From assembly GCF_031454135.1 (NCBI RefSeq), contig NZ_JAVDQF010000001.1:1736001-1800000 (forward strand): a stretch of 64,000 nt of DNA, read 5' to 3'. Shown here piece by piece: positions 31,142 through 40,660 of this stretch; positions within the stretch are counted from its first letter, which is position 1, and every line of letters starts with the position of its first letter. Source of the DNA: Arthrobacter russicus. Lineage in GTDB: Bacteria > Actinomycetota > Actinomycetes > Actinomycetales > Micrococcaceae. The notes under the pieces were generated by a model. It did not search any database. It worked only from the letters and a program-made list of their open reading frames with translations, and was not told where the DNA came from. A program made the position numbers and the translations under genes.

Positions 31142-32740
31142 TCACCCAGCCGAGGCGATCAGGCGGGCGCACTGCTCGCCGATCATCATGGTGGTGATGT
31201 TCGGGTTCACCGTGGTCAGCTCCGGCATCACCGAGGCATCGGCGACTCGCAAGCCGCTGACCCCCTTAACCCGCAGCTGCGGATCGAGCGGCGAGCCCGG
31301 ATCGTCGGCCGCTCCCATCCGCACGGTACCCGCCGGGTGGTACACGGTGTTGTGCGTGCGCCGGATATAGTCGGCGATCTCGGCATCAGTGCGCACCTCA
31401 TCGCCCGGGTACAGTTCGGCGCCGGCCCACTCGGCCATCGCCGGCTGTGCAACAATCTCCCGCGCCTTGCGGATTCCGGCGATCATCACCTGCATATCGT
31501 GCGGATCGCTGAAATACCGCGGATCCACCAACGGCTTGTCCCGGTAGTCCCGGCTGCGCAGCCGCACCGTCCCGCGGGACCGGGCGTGCGTCACATTCGG
31601 CGTCAGGCAGAATCCGTTCTCGGTGCTGGGGTAGCCCTGGCGGACCGTGTGCATGTCGAACGGCACCGAGCCGTAGTGGAACATCAGATCCGGCCGGTCC
31701 AGCTCCGGGTCCTGCGCCAAACCCTGGGCGGTCCGAGTGAAAATCCCGATCTCCCACCACTGCGTCGATTCGCTCGGCATCGGTTGTTTGGCTTCCCATT
31801 GGATGACGCCCTCGGGATGGTCTTGCAGGTTCTCACCCACCCCTGGCGAATCCACCAACACCTCGATGCCGAGTTCCGCCAGATGCTCCGCCGGGCCGAT
31901 TCCGGAGAGCATCAACAGCTTCGGCGAGTCGATCGCCCCCGCGGAAAGGATCACTTCGCGGCGGGCGGTGAGCGCCTGGCCCTTGCCGAAAGCGTTATCC
32001 ACCACTTCGACGCCGGTGCAGCGCCGGCCGCCGTCGGGCAGTTGCTCGAAGCTAAGCCGCCGGGCCCACTTCCCGGTCAGCACGGTGAGATTGGACCGAT
32101 CCCGGATCGGGTGCAAATACGAGACCGACGACGACGATCGGGTCCCGTCCGCGCGCCGGTTGATCTGGAAAAAGTTCGCACCGTCACGCACCGTAGCACC
32201 GGAGTTGAACCGGGCCCGGGGAATCCCGGCCTGTTCGCAAGCGTCCAGCAGTGCGATGCCGCAAGGGTCACGGGGCGGAATGCTCATCAGCTGGACCGGC
32301 CCCTGGTGGCCGTGCCCGGGACCGAATTCCATCGGCTCGTGGTCGTCATTGCTTTCCAGGCCTTGCAGCACCGGGTAGAGGCTCGCCGCGTCCCAGCCCT
32401 CGCAGCCGAACTTCGCGGCCCACTCGTCCAGATCTTCGCGCGGCGGCCAAAAGGCGATGCAGGAATTGTGGCTGGAACAGCCGCCGAGCACTTTAGCCCG
32501 GGCGTGGCGCATGAAGGAGTTCCCCTGCGGCTGCGGCTCAATCGGATAGTCCCAGTCATAGCCGGATTCGAGCAGTTCCATCCAGCGGTCCAACTGCAGT
32601 ACTTCGGGGAGGTCCCGGTCGTCCGGCCCGGCCTCCAACAAGGCCACGTGCAGTTCCGGGTCCTCGCTCAGCCGCGCGGCCAGCGCAGCCCCGGCCGAGC
32701 CGCCACCAATCACCAAGTAATCGAATTCAGTCGTTTCCAT
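31142..32740 (-). CDS. betA: Choline dehydrogenase (GMC oxidoreductase)
   Basis: This FAD enzyme oxidises choline to betaine aldehyde and can continue to glycine betaine. The 532-residue protein has the ADP-binding loop DYLVIGGGSAGAALAARL, the GMC signatures VLGGCSSHNSCIAFW and LSAGAIDSPKLLMLSGIG, the catalytic His in NTVYHPAGTVRMG and the C-terminal NPNITTMMIGEQCA. The normal BetA motif is GGSSSINAMIY, and here it reads GGCSSHNSCIAF, so the substrate might differ somewhat. It is the last gene of betT-betB-betA. ATG 32740 follows GGAG; an in-frame GTG three codons upstream is possible. Other GMC alcohol oxidases share the fold, but the neighbours make choline likely. Confidence 0.85.
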   Translation of the reverse strand: METTEFDYLVIGGGSAGAALAARLSEDPELHVALLEAGPDDRDLPEVLQLDRWMELLESGYDWDYPIEPQPQGNSFMRHARAKVLGGCSSHNSCIAFWPPREDLDEWAAKFGCEGWDAASLYPVLQGLESNDDHEPMEFGPGHGHQGPVQLMSIPPRDPCGIALLDACEQAGIPRARFNSGATVRDGANFFQINRRADGTRSSSSVSYLHPIRDRSNLTVLTGKWARRLSFEQLPDGGRRCTGVEVVDNAFGKGQALTARREVILSAGAIDSPKLLMLSGIGPAEHLAELGIEVLVDSPGVGENLQDHPEGVIQWEAKQPMPSESTQWWEIGIFTRTAQGLAQDPELDRPDLMFHYGSVPFDMHTVRQGYPSTENGFCLTPNVTHARSRGTVRLRSRDYRDKPLVDPRYFSDPHDMQVMIAGIRKAREIVAQPAMAEWAGAELYPGDEVRTDAEIADYIRRTHNTVYHPAGTVRMGAADDPGSPLDPQLRVKGVSGLRVADASVMPELTTVNPNITTMMIGEQCARLIASAG

Positions 32741-32786
32741 GAGATTCACTCCAGTCAGATTCAGTGCTCTTCAGAACTCTTCGGCC

Positions 32787-34277
32787 TCAGTGCTCCGGGA
32801 ACCACCCGGTGACCGCGGGTGCGATGTTGTGGTAAATGTGCTTGGCTTCGCGGTATTCGGCCAAGCCGCTCGGACCCAATTCCCGGCCGATGCCGGACTG
32901 CTTGAAGCCGCCCCATTCGGCCTGTGGAAGATAGGGGTGGAAGTCATTGATCCAAATCGTGCCGTGCCGCAATCCGGCCGCCACGCGTTGCGATTTCCCG
33001 GCGTCCTGGCTCCACACCGCCCCGGCCAGGCCGTAGCAGGTGTCATTGGCGATCTCCAAGGCCTCCGCCTCGCCGTTGAACGTTTCCACGGTGACTACCG
33101 GGCCGAAGGCCTCATCCCGCAGTGCCGAGGAGCCGCGGGCCACCCGATCCAAAACCGTGGGCAGGTAATAGAAGCCAGCAGCCAGCTCCGGGTCCTCCGG
33201 GGCCTTGCCGCCGCAGCGGATCCTGGCCCCCTCTGCAACGGCCTGCTGCACATAGTCCGCTACTTTCTCCCGGTGCGCGGCGGAAATCAACGCCCCGGTC
33301 TCGGCCGCTTCGTCGAACGGGCCGCCCAGTTTGATCTGTTCGGCACGGCGCACCAGCTCGGCCACGAAGCGCTCGGCAATCGGTTCTTCGACCAGCAATC
33401 GGGCGCCGGCCGAACACACCTGGCCGGAATGCAGGAACGCGGCATTGAGCGCATTGTCCAGCGCGGCGTCGAAGTCCGCATCGGCGAAAATCACGTTGGG
33501 GTTCTTGCCGCCGAGTTCCAGGGCGACCTTTTTGATCGACGCCGCGGCGGCAGCGGCGATCCGCTTGCCGGTCTGCAAGCCTCCGGTGAAAGAGACCAGG
33601 TCGACGTCGGGATGTTCCGCGAGCGGCGCACCTGCCTCCGGCCCGGCGCCGAGCACCAGGTTGGCGACCCCTGGCGGGAGCCCGAGTTCGTCGAAGACCT
33701 CCATCATCAGCATCGACGAATGCGGGGTAAGCTCGCTGGGCTTAAGCACAAAGCTGCATCCGGCGGCGAGCGCCGGCGCCATTTTCCACGCCGCTTGCAA
33801 CAGCGGGTAATTCCAGGGCGCGATCAGCCCGCAGACGCCCACCGGTTCGTAGACGATCCGGCTGACCACGATGGCCGAACCGGCGTCGACCATCCGGCCG
33901 GCATCCTGGTCGGCGAGCTTGCCGAAATACTCGAAGCAGTTGGCGATGTCCGTCATATCGGTACGGCCTTCGACCATGCGCTTGCCGGTGTCCAGGCTTT
34001 CCGCCCGGGCGAATTCTTCGTTCCGTTCGCGCAACCGGGCCGCCACCTTGAGCAGGAAATTGCCCCGTTCCCCGGCAGGCACCTCGCGCCACGCCCCGCG
34101 GTCAAAGGCCCTGCGGGCGGCCGTGATCGCGGCTTCGGTGTCTTCGCGGGTGGCTTCGGAGACCTCGCCCACCGGCTGGCCGTCAGCCGGGCAATTGATC
34201 ATCCGCACGCCGCCGCGCTGCGCGGCCACCCACCGGCCGTCGATGAACAAGGTGCTGACCGGATTCGATTGGTTCAC
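32787..34277 (-). CDS. betB: Betaine aldehyde dehydrogenase
   Basis: The NAD(P)-dependent enzyme converts betaine aldehyde to the osmoprotectant glycine betaine. The 496-residue protein shows aldehyde dehydrogenase motifs in order: IAPWNYPLL, FTGGLQTGKRI, catalytic base Glu254 in VALELGGKNP, nucleophile Cys288 in HSGQVCSAGARL, and EAFGPVVTVETF. Length is typical. The GTG at 34277 follows GAGGAAACCAA and overlaps the betT stop (GTGA), so translation is coupled. Betaine aldehyde as the substrate is inferred from the betT and betA neighbours. Confidence 0.9.
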   Translation of the reverse strand: MNQSNPVSTLFIDGRWVAAQRGGVRMINCPADGQPVGEVSEATREDTEAAITAARRAFDRGAWREVPAGERGNFLLKVAARLRERNEEFARAESLDTGKRMVEGRTDMTDIANCFEYFGKLADQDAGRMVDAGSAIVVSRIVYEPVGVCGLIAPWNYPLLQAAWKMAPALAAGCSFVLKPSELTPHSSMLMMEVFDELGLPPGVANLVLGAGPEAGAPLAEHPDVDLVSFTGGLQTGKRIAAAAAASIKKVALELGGKNPNVIFADADFDAALDNALNAAFLHSGQVCSAGARLLVEEPIAERFVAELVRRAEQIKLGGPFDEAAETGALISAAHREKVADYVQQAVAEGARIRCGGKAPEDPELAAGFYYLPTVLDRVARGSSALRDEAFGPVVTVETFNGEAEALEIANDTCYGLAGAVWSQDAGKSQRVAAGLRHGTIWINDFHPYLPQAEWGGFKQSGIGRELGPSGLAEYREAKHIYHNIAPAVTGWFPEH

Positions 34278-36427
34278 TTGGTTTCCTCCTCGAGTTCGAA
34301 ATCCTGCTCCCATTGCGTACTCGCTTCGGAGCTGTAAGCGTCATCGGCCACCGAGCTGGCGCCGGGATTGCCGCGGTTCAAATGCAGGAATTCCAGGTGC
34401 CGCTCATAGTGGTCCAATACATCGGTGATGATCTGCGAAGCGGCATAGCCCATCAGGTCGTAGCTGTGGCTGCCGGATTGACTGAAGACTTCCAGCCGGT
34501 AGTAAGTGTCCTCGGACCGGGCCATCCTGGATGCGTAGGACGGCGTCTCGTAGCGGACCGGGTAGACCTGGTATTTGAAATCGCGTTCGGCACCCATGGT
34601 CACCTGCAGGTCCACTTGGTTGATCCCGCAGCTGGCCACCAGGCCGTTTTCCAGCTGCACCGCCAAGCCTTGAGCGCGGAACTCTTCGGCTACCTCGGTC
34701 AGCGCGGGCAGCACGGTCTGCTGCACGAAGCGGTCCACCGATTTGGGTCCCGGATAGGACATCACCCGGCCTAGCCGGTGTTTCCAATTGCGCCCGCGCT
34801 CCCCCGCACCGGCCCGGCCGGAAAGCACCGCGGGCAGACTGGAACGGAAGCTGTCCGCGGCCAGTTGCTCCACCTGCAGGGCTTTGTACAGGCCCAGCAT
34901 GATGAGCACCAGGACGAAGGAAAACGGCAGACCCATGATGATCGTCGCGTTCTGCAGGGTCGGGATGCCGCCCACCGCCAGCATGGCCAAGGTCAGTGCG
35001 CCGGTGGCGATCGCCCAGAACAGCCGGGACCACTTGGGCCCGTCTGCCGCCGGGTCCTTCAACCGGGCGCTGAAGTTGGACATCACCAGAGCTCCGGAAT
35101 CCGCTGAGGTGATGTAGAAGAGCAGCCCGGTGAAGGTCGCGATCCCGGCGCTCAGCGGCACTGCTGGGTATTGCTCCAGGAGCGAATAGAACGCGCGCTC
35201 CGGCTGGTTCAACGCGACCTCGCCGAAGGCCTGGTTTCCACCCATCACGATGTCCAGGGCGCTGTTGCCGAAAATCACGATCCAGATCGCGATGAACGCG
35301 AACGGAACCGTGAGACAGCCGAAAACGAACTGCCGGATCGTCCGACCGCGGGAAATCCGGGCCAGGAACAGTCCCACGAAGGGCGCCCAGGCGATCCACC
35401 AGGCCCAGAAGAACAGTGTCCAGGAGTTCAACCAGTCATCGGGGCGGTCATAGGCGAAAGTGTTCAGCGCCATGCCGGGGAACATCGCGAAGAAATCGCC
35501 CACGTTCTGTACCAGGGAATCCAGCAGGAAACTGGTTTTGCCGGCGAAGAGGATGAACAGCATCAAGCCGATCGCCAGCACCACATTGAGTTCGGCGAGC
35601 CTGCGGATGCCCTTGTCCACGCCGGAAATCGAGGAAACCGCGGTGATCGCCACGGCCAGCACGATGAGCGCGGCTTGGACCGCGAGACTCTCCGGAACGC
35701 CGAAAAGGAAACTCAGGCCGAAGTTCAACTGCGCGACGCCGATGCCCAGCGAGGTGGCGATACCGAAAATCGTGCCCAGCATGGCTGCGATGTCCACCCC
35801 GTCGCCCACCGGGCCGTGGATCCGCTTGCCGAAGATCGGGTACAAAGCAGAACGGATGCTCAACGGCAGATTGTGCCGATAGGCGAAGTAGCCCAGCGCC
35901 AGGCCCATCAAAGCGTAGAGCCCCCAGCCGGCCAGTCCGTAGTGGAAGAGCGTCCAGACCATGGCTTGGCGGGCTGCTTGCAAGGTCTGGCCCTCGCCGA
36001 CCGGCGGAGCCAAGTACTGGGTGACCGGCTCGGAGACCGAGAAGAACATCAGGTCCACGCCGATTCCGGCGGCGAAGAGCATGGAACCCCAGGTGAACAA
36101 GTTGAACTGCGGCTTCGAATGGTCCGGCCCGAGCTTGGTATTGCCCACCCTGGTGATCGCCAGGAAAATCACGAAAAGCAGCACTGCGGCAACGACCAGG
36201 AAGTAGAACCAGCCGAAGTTTTTGGAGATCCCATCGACCACCGCGCCGATCACCGAGCTGGCCGAATCCGGAGCCGCAGCGGCCCAAACGGTAATCGCCA
36301 CTACGCCGACGGCGGTGCCCCAGAATACCGCTCGGTTGATCCGTGGCTTGGCCTCGACCGGGGCGGGAGGATCGTTTTCAGGCTCGTTGCGGTCGGGTGG
36401 GTTGCTTGCTGAGGCAGGCAGACTCAT
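34274..36427 (-). CDS. betT: BCCT family choline transporter
   Basis: The 717-residue transporter takes up choline with protons or sodium. It has 12 membrane segments of the BCCT family: GSMLFAAGIGVDLMFFSVSEP with the conserved Gly-x-Gly-x-Asp stretch, VWTLFHYGLAGWGLYALMG, WTLFFWAWWIAWAPFVGLFLARISRGR and the signature LLFYITSADSGALVMSNF. The last ~190 residues form a hydrophilic cytoplasmic tail, which in BetT-type proteins senses osmotic stress. ATG 36427 follows AAGGAAT; an upstream in-frame codon at 36451 is less likely. It heads the bet operon. No betI repressor is visible. Confidence 0.93.
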   Translation of the reverse strand: MSLPASASNPPDRNEPENDPPAPVEAKPRINRAVFWGTAVGVVAITVWAAAAPDSASSVIGAVVDGISKNFGWFYFLVVAAVLLFVIFLAITRVGNTKLGPDHSKPQFNLFTWGSMLFAAGIGVDLMFFSVSEPVTQYLAPPVGEGQTLQAARQAMVWTLFHYGLAGWGLYALMGLALGYFAYRHNLPLSIRSALYPIFGKRIHGPVGDGVDIAAMLGTIFGIATSLGIGVAQLNFGLSFLFGVPESLAVQAALIVLAVAITAVSSISGVDKGIRRLAELNVVLAIGLMLFILFAGKTSFLLDSLVQNVGDFFAMFPGMALNTFAYDRPDDWLNSWTLFFWAWWIAWAPFVGLFLARISRGRTIRQFVFGCLTVPFAFIAIWIVIFGNSALDIVMGGNQAFGEVALNQPERAFYSLLEQYPAVPLSAGIATFTGLLFYITSADSGALVMSNFSARLKDPAADGPKWSRLFWAIATGALTLAMLAVGGIPTLQNATIIMGLPFSFVLVLIMLGLYKALQVEQLAADSFRSSLPAVLSGRAGAGERGRNWKHRLGRVMSYPGPKSVDRFVQQTVLPALTEVAEEFRAQGLAVQLENGLVASCGINQVDLQVTMGAERDFKYQVYPVRYETPSYASRMARSEDTYYRLEVFSQSGSHSYDLMGYAASQIITDVLDHYERHLEFLHLNRGNPGASSVADDAYSSEASTQWEQDFELEEETK

Positions 36428-36523
36428 CGATTCCTTAGTCCGTCGGCTCAAGACGGTTAGACATCAGGTTTCCGAGCTTCGAAGCGCCAACTCAGGCTAT
36501 CAGACCCTTGGATTCCGGCCTCA

Positions 36524-36562
36524 GCGGGGTGCGCGGCTGCCCGGGCAGCGGCAGCTCCCCGC
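36524..36562 (-). terminator. Strong stem-loop after the flavin monooxygenase gene
   Basis: GCGGGG (36524-36529) pairs with CCCCGC (36557-36562), and the inner 14 bases at 36536-36549 form the perfect palindrome GCTGCCCGGGCAGC. It lies directly after the monooxygenase stop and before betT, both on the - strand. There is no T-run, so termination is possible rather than certain. Confidence 0.35.
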
Positions 36563-36564
36563 GG

Positions 36565-38049
36565 CTACGCCTCCGCTTTGGCTTGGAGCTTTTTCCGCGC
36601 GCTGAAGCCCAGTTCCGGAACGTCGAATTTGGCTGCCCGCAGGGCCCGGTAGTCGGAGAGGTAGCTCATCCGCACCTGCCATTGGCGCCGATCCCCCTGC
36701 AGCGGGAACTGCTGCGCGCTGCGCTCCATGTAACCGGCCTTGAAATCCAGCATCCGGCGGAGCTTCATCGACGGATCGGTGATCTGCGGGACCACGCTGT
36801 GGTAGCCGTGTTCGTCCATGTGCTTCATCAACCGGCAGATGAAATCTGCGGTGAGATCCACTTTGAGCGTCCACGACGAATTGATGTAGCCGAACGTGAA
36901 GGCGAAATTCGGCACTCCGGACGCCATCGTGTCCCGGTAGACCACCACTTTCGAAACGTCGACCGGAACTCCGTCCACGGACGCCCGGATGCCGCTCAGT
37001 GCGGACATGTTCAGGCCGGTCGCGGACACCACGATGTCGGCTTCGAGCTCTTTGCCCGAGCGCAACCGGATGCCGTTTTCGGTGAAGGTGTCGATCTGAT
37101 CGGTGACCACCGAGGCCTGGCCGTTGCGGATCGACCGGAACAGGTCGCCGTCGGGCACCAGGCACAAGCGTTGGTCCCAGGGGTTGTAGCGCGGGCCGAA
37201 GTCGGTTTCGACGTCGTAGCCTTTGGGCAGCTGCTTGGCCACCATCCGGATCAGCCCTTTCCGGATCACCCGGGGCATGGCCTTCGACGACTTGTAGATC
37301 GCGACTTGCTTGAGGATGTTCGCCCATTTCACGATCGGGTAGCTGACCGAAAGCGGCAGCACCTTGCGCAGCGCGCGATCGAGCGGATCCTGCTTTGGCT
37401 GCGCGACGATGTAGGTGGGCGAACGCTGCAACATGGTCACGTGCTCAGCGGTCCCGGCCATGGTCGGCACCAAGGTGACCGCGGTGGCTCCGCTGCCGAT
37501 CACCACGACCTTCTTCCCGGCGTAGTCCAGCTCCTCCGGCCAGAATTGCGGGTGCACGAATTCGCCCCGGTACCGGTCCCGGCCGGCGAACTCGGGCTGG
37601 TAGCCGGAATCGTGCTGGTAGTACCCGGTGTTCATCAGCAGGAAATTGCAGGTGTACTGCTCGGTCTCGCCGTTGTCCTGGCGGACCGCCTCGACAGTCC
37701 AGATCCCGCGCTCGGAAGACCAATCGGCAGCCACCAGCTTGCGTTGGTAGATGATGTGCTGGTCGACGCCGTATTCGACTGCGGTCTCCCGCAAGTACTT
37801 GAGGATCGCCGGGCCGTCGGCAATCGAGTCCTCGGATTCCCAAGGCCGGAAGCCGAAGCCGAAAGTGTGCATGTCCGAATCCGAACGGATCCCGGGATAA
37901 CGGAACAGGTCCCAGGTGCCGCCGCTGACCTCGCGGGCTTCCAGAATCGCGTAGCTGCGGTCCGGATGCGTGCGGCGCAGATGGCAGGCGACGCCGATTC
38001 CGGACATCCCTGCGCCGACGATCAGCACGTCCACATGTTTCGCTGACAT
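36565..38049 (-). CDS. Flavin-containing (Baeyer-Villiger-type) monooxygenase
   Basis: The 494-residue enzyme uses FAD and NADPH to insert oxygen into ketones or heteroatoms. DVLIVGAGMSGIGVACHLRR binds FAD and VVVIGSGATAVTLVPTM binds NADPH. Between them, YRGEFVHPQFWP matches the FxGxxxHxxxWP fingerprint of Baeyer-Villiger monooxygenases, with Tyr in place of the first Phe. The layout and C-terminus resemble EtaA-type enzymes of actinobacteria. GGGAGG precedes the ATG at 38049. It is on the same strand as betT, 138 bases upstream, but separated by a stem-loop, so it is probably its own unit. Substrate unknown. Confidence 0.88.
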   Translation of the reverse strand: MSAKHVDVLIVGAGMSGIGVACHLRRTHPDRSYAILEAREVSGGTWDLFRYPGIRSDSDMHTFGFGFRPWESEDSIADGPAILKYLRETAVEYGVDQHIIYQRKLVAADWSSERGIWTVEAVRQDNGETEQYTCNFLLMNTGYYQHDSGYQPEFAGRDRYRGEFVHPQFWPEELDYAGKKVVVIGSGATAVTLVPTMAGTAEHVTMLQRSPTYIVAQPKQDPLDRALRKVLPLSVSYPIVKWANILKQVAIYKSSKAMPRVIRKGLIRMVAKQLPKGYDVETDFGPRYNPWDQRLCLVPDGDLFRSIRNGQASVVTDQIDTFTENGIRLRSGKELEADIVVSATGLNMSALSGIRASVDGVPVDVSKVVVYRDTMASGVPNFAFTFGYINSSWTLKVDLTADFICRLMKHMDEHGYHSVVPQITDPSMKLRRMLDFKAGYMERSAQQFPLQGDRRQWQVRMSYLSDYRALRAAKFDVPELGFSARKKLQAKAEA

Positions 38050-38123
38050 GAACACCTCCCTGTGTTCTAGCGGCATCGAATGCTACTAGTGAGTAACAAA
38101 ACTACAGGAGTTGTTTCATTGCT

Positions 38124-38735
38124 TCAATGGAAGCGGCCTGGGAGTTTCTCCCGCCGGAACCATCTGGCCCAGATCCCGGGACCGGTTTTCCGCCGGCTCC
38201 GGCCCGTCGCCGGCACCGGGGACGGATTGGCCGCAGCCCGTCGCGCCCGCCAGCGTAGGATCTCCTGTTCGATGTCACGGACTTTCGTCACCACCGGAGG
38301 GCCGCCGAGCAGCTGCCGCCGAGCATCGACCACCCGGGCATTGAAGTCTTCGAGCAATTCCCGGACCTGGCCTTCGGTCGGCAGTTTGTCCAGTTCGGCG
38401 TCGAGCTCGGCGTCTTCTTTGCGGAGCATGATCGCCGGCGGGCCCAGACCGGTCAGTTGCTCCCGTTGGATCAGCCCCTGGACCCACCAATCCGGGTCCA
38501 GGTTGGCACCCATCGCCGGAAGCGGTTTGCCGGCGTAGGCCAGATTGTCGAAATCGCCCCGGGCCACAGCCAGGTCAACTGCAGCGTCGGCCCGGGCCGC
38601 AACGTCATCCGGCCGGAAGGGCGGAATTTCCGCCTCAGCGGGCGCTCCGGATTCTGCCTGCGCTTCCTGGCTGGCCCGGTAGCGGGCCGCGCGGGTCACT
38701 GGGTTGTCGAACTCGTTCATATCCTGCTGGGGCAT
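38124..38735 (-). CDS. DUF1992 (DnaJ-homologue subfamily C28-like) protein
   Basis: The ~203-residue soluble protein contains FDNLAYAGKPLPAMGANLDPDWWVQGLIQREQL, the DUF1992 signature 'GxFDNLxGxGKPL...WW'. Then come a charged helical region (RKEDAELDAELDKL) and a basic C-terminus (RSRRKTGPGIWARWFRREK). The start is uncertain: ATG 38735, 38720 or 38753 are all in frame, and GAGG lies 12 bases before 38735. It is divergent from the secreted protein gene. No function is established for the family in bacteria. Confidence 0.8.
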   Translation of the reverse strand: MPQQDMNEFDNPVTRAARYRASQEAQAESGAPAEAEIPPFRPDDVAARADAAVDLAVARGDFDNLAYAGKPLPAMGANLDPDWWVQGLIQREQLTGLGPPAIMLRKEDAELDAELDKLPTEGQVRELLEDFNARVVDARRQLLGGPPVVTKVRDIEQEILRWRARRAAANPSPVPATGRSRRKTGPGIWARWFRREKLPGRFH

Positions 38736-38880
38736 CGGGATCAACCGCCTCATACGCCATTGTGGAGGCCTCCATTCTAGCCCCGGCGCCGGTCCGGCCA
38801 GGACCTGAAATTCCCATCTGATTTTCAGGATACGGGAGTACAACGTTGCTCGACGTCAACTATGAATTGGGGATAGGCAG

Positions 38881-40497
38881 ATGTTCAGAGCTCGTTTGTC
38901 ATCAAGTATCGGCGCTCTCGGCGCAGCCGCGCTGTTGCTGGTCGCGCTTCCCGTCACTACGGCATCCGCCGCCACCGGTTGCGATCAATCAGCCATCGTG
39001 GGCTTGGCCCAAGCGACCGGTTGTTTCAGCAGTCAGGACAACACCATCAGCACCGAGTCCACGGTCGTGATCGGTGGTTTCGCACTCACTCCGGAACCGG
39101 GCAGCAGCTTGGTGCTGGACACCAAGGGCGGCAAAATCGTGCGCGGCGCGGCGCAAACCACGGTGACCTGGGGCGGTGCTGCGGTTTCGACCGATCCGCA
39201 GGCCCTGGATTTCAGCGTAAAAAGCCAGAAGGCCGCGATTCCGGACGTTTCGAGTATCTTCGCCGCCGACGACTTCTTCCGCGAACTCGCTCCCGCAGCG
39301 CCCCGGGACTGGACCATCACGCTGGACTCCGATGGTGCCGGTTCGACGGCGCTGGGCCGGGCCGACCTGCAATATTTCGCGCAGCGCGCCGGTAGCTCCG
39401 GGGCCGCGATCGGCAACCTTTCCGACGCCACCGGGCTGCGGCCGGATACCGGAGTGAGCCTGATGCTGGCTTCGCGAAACGATACTGCGGGCAAGGGACA
39501 ACCGGATCCCACACAGTTCGCCTTGGAATTTTCCTCGACGAACATCACTTTTACCGGCCCGGTCTTCGGAGTCGATCCCAGTTCCGCAGTACTGGGCATA
39601 CTCCCGGTAGCGAAAGCCAGTTTGCACCGGGTGGACGATCCGATCAGCGGAAACCACTGGCAAATCGATGGGAGCTTCAACCCGGAACTGATCAAAAACC
39701 AGGATCCGGCAGCTTCGGATTCGCTGCTGAGCTACGGAAAGACCGTGGGCGAGTGGAAGTTCAGCTTGATTTGGGGCAAGACTTGGCGCGACGGTCCGAA
39801 GGGCTTCAACGCCGAGATCTACAAATCTTCGGTCTTATCAGGGCTCACCGGGAGCTTGGCCGGATTGGTCGGAGCCAGCGTTGGCGTACCCTTGCCATTC
39901 AGCGTTGAGACCATCGGGGCCGGCGCCCGGATCGACCCGCTCGGTGCGCGCGGCGAATTGGGCGTGGTACTCGGCCCGCAGACTCCTTTCGGAGTGTTAG
40001 GGATATCGCCGAGCGCCGAAGTCGGCCTGGGTGCCATGGTGAATCCGCAATGCGGCGCGGTGACTCCGCTCAGCGCCTCACTCGGCGGGGACGTGTTCTT
40101 CAAAATCCCCACCCCGCTGGTGCCAACCCAGTTCGTCGTTTCCGGTATTCTCTGCGGCACCGCGCAATCGGCGACCATCGGGCCAATTGCCGTTTTGAAC
40201 CAACCGGGATCAATCTCCGACCCGACGGTCAAGGTCCTGGGCAAGTCAGTGTTGCGGGTCTTCGGCATCAAACTCAACCAGGCAGACGTCACCGGCGTGA
40301 TCAGGGGCGGCAAGGCCACCCTGGACGCCGTTTCGCAGACCGCTGTGCTCGGCACCGACTTGGGCAAAGCCACGGCCCACCTGAGTTCCGAGGGTCTGAG
40401 CACCGTGTGCTTCACCCCGCAAAGCCCGCTCGGCAATCTGCCGGGAAGGGGCTGGGCTGCCGAAAAAGGCGGTTTGCCGTATCGGATTTCGTGTTGA
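38881..40497 (+). CDS. Large secreted protein of unknown function
   Basis: The 538-residue protein has a clear Sec signal peptide (SIGALGAAALLLVALPVTTASA) and probable cleavage after ASA at residue ~30. The mature protein is rich in Gly, Ser, Thr, Val and Leu with alternating patterns (VVIGGFALTPEPGSSLVLD, GSLAGLVGASVGVPLPF), suggesting a beta-rich fold. Cysteines are few: two near the N-terminus (GCDQ, GCFS), some in the last third (PQCGAV, GILCGT, TVCFT) and one as the final residue. I recognise no domain. GGGGATAGG precedes the ATG. It has no operon partner. It could be a surface or adhesion protein, but nothing shows this directly. Confidence 0.7.
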   Translation: MFRARLSSSIGALGAAALLLVALPVTTASAATGCDQSAIVGLAQATGCFSSQDNTISTESTVVIGGFALTPEPGSSLVLDTKGGKIVRGAAQTTVTWGGAAVSTDPQALDFSVKSQKAAIPDVSSIFAADDFFRELAPAAPRDWTITLDSDGAGSTALGRADLQYFAQRAGSSGAAIGNLSDATGLRPDTGVSLMLASRNDTAGKGQPDPTQFALEFSSTNITFTGPVFGVDPSSAVLGILPVAKASLHRVDDPISGNHWQIDGSFNPELIKNQDPAASDSLLSYGKTVGEWKFSLIWGKTWRDGPKGFNAEIYKSSVLSGLTGSLAGLVGASVGVPLPFSVETIGAGARIDPLGARGELGVVLGPQTPFGVLGISPSAEVGLGAMVNPQCGAVTPLSASLGGDVFFKIPTPLVPTQFVVSGILCGTAQSATIGPIAVLNQPGSISDPTVKVLGKSVLRVFGIKLNQADVTGVIRGGKATLDAVSQTAVLGTDLGKATAHLSSEGLSTVCFTPQSPLGNLPGRGWAAEKGGLPYRISC

Positions 40498-40527
40498 GCT
40501 GACCGGTTTTCGACCAAGCAATCCTCG

Positions 40528-40612
40528 GTTTCGGATAGCCGTTTGGCTTTTGGTTAACCTTTTGACGCCCATATGGCTATCCGAAACGCAAATGGCTATC
40601 CGAAACGCGGCA
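40528..40612. repeat. Inverted plus tandem repeat, family C
   Basis: GTTTCGGATAGCC at 40528-40540 is the reverse complement of GGCTATCCGAAAC, which occurs twice, at 40575-40587 and 40594-40606, as a 19-base direct repeat beginning ATGGCTATCCGAAACGC. The stretch lies between the secreted protein gene and the tRNA terminator. It may form alternative hairpins. It could be a terminator for the secreted protein gene, a protein-binding array or a local repeat. Confidence 0.65.
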
Positions 40613-40617
40613 TGACA

Positions 40618-40652
40618 CGAAAAAGCCCCGGGGCCGCAATGGCTCCGGGGCG
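40618..40652 (-). terminator. Rho-independent terminator of tRNA-Ser
   Basis: On the - strand, GCCCCGGAGCC pairs with GGCCCCGGGGC with a short loop and is followed by TTTTT. It lies directly downstream of the tRNA 3' end. Confidence 0.85.
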
Positions 40653-40660
40653 TTCTCCGG

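Noticed and set aside
35171-36412. 413-codon + strand frame opposite betT
   Set aside because: Antisense shadow of a complete BCCT transporter; Gln/Arg/His-rich composition is not protein-like.
40528-40612. CRISPR-like array
   Set aside because: Only two direct copies with a 19-base period and no spacers; no cas genes in the window.
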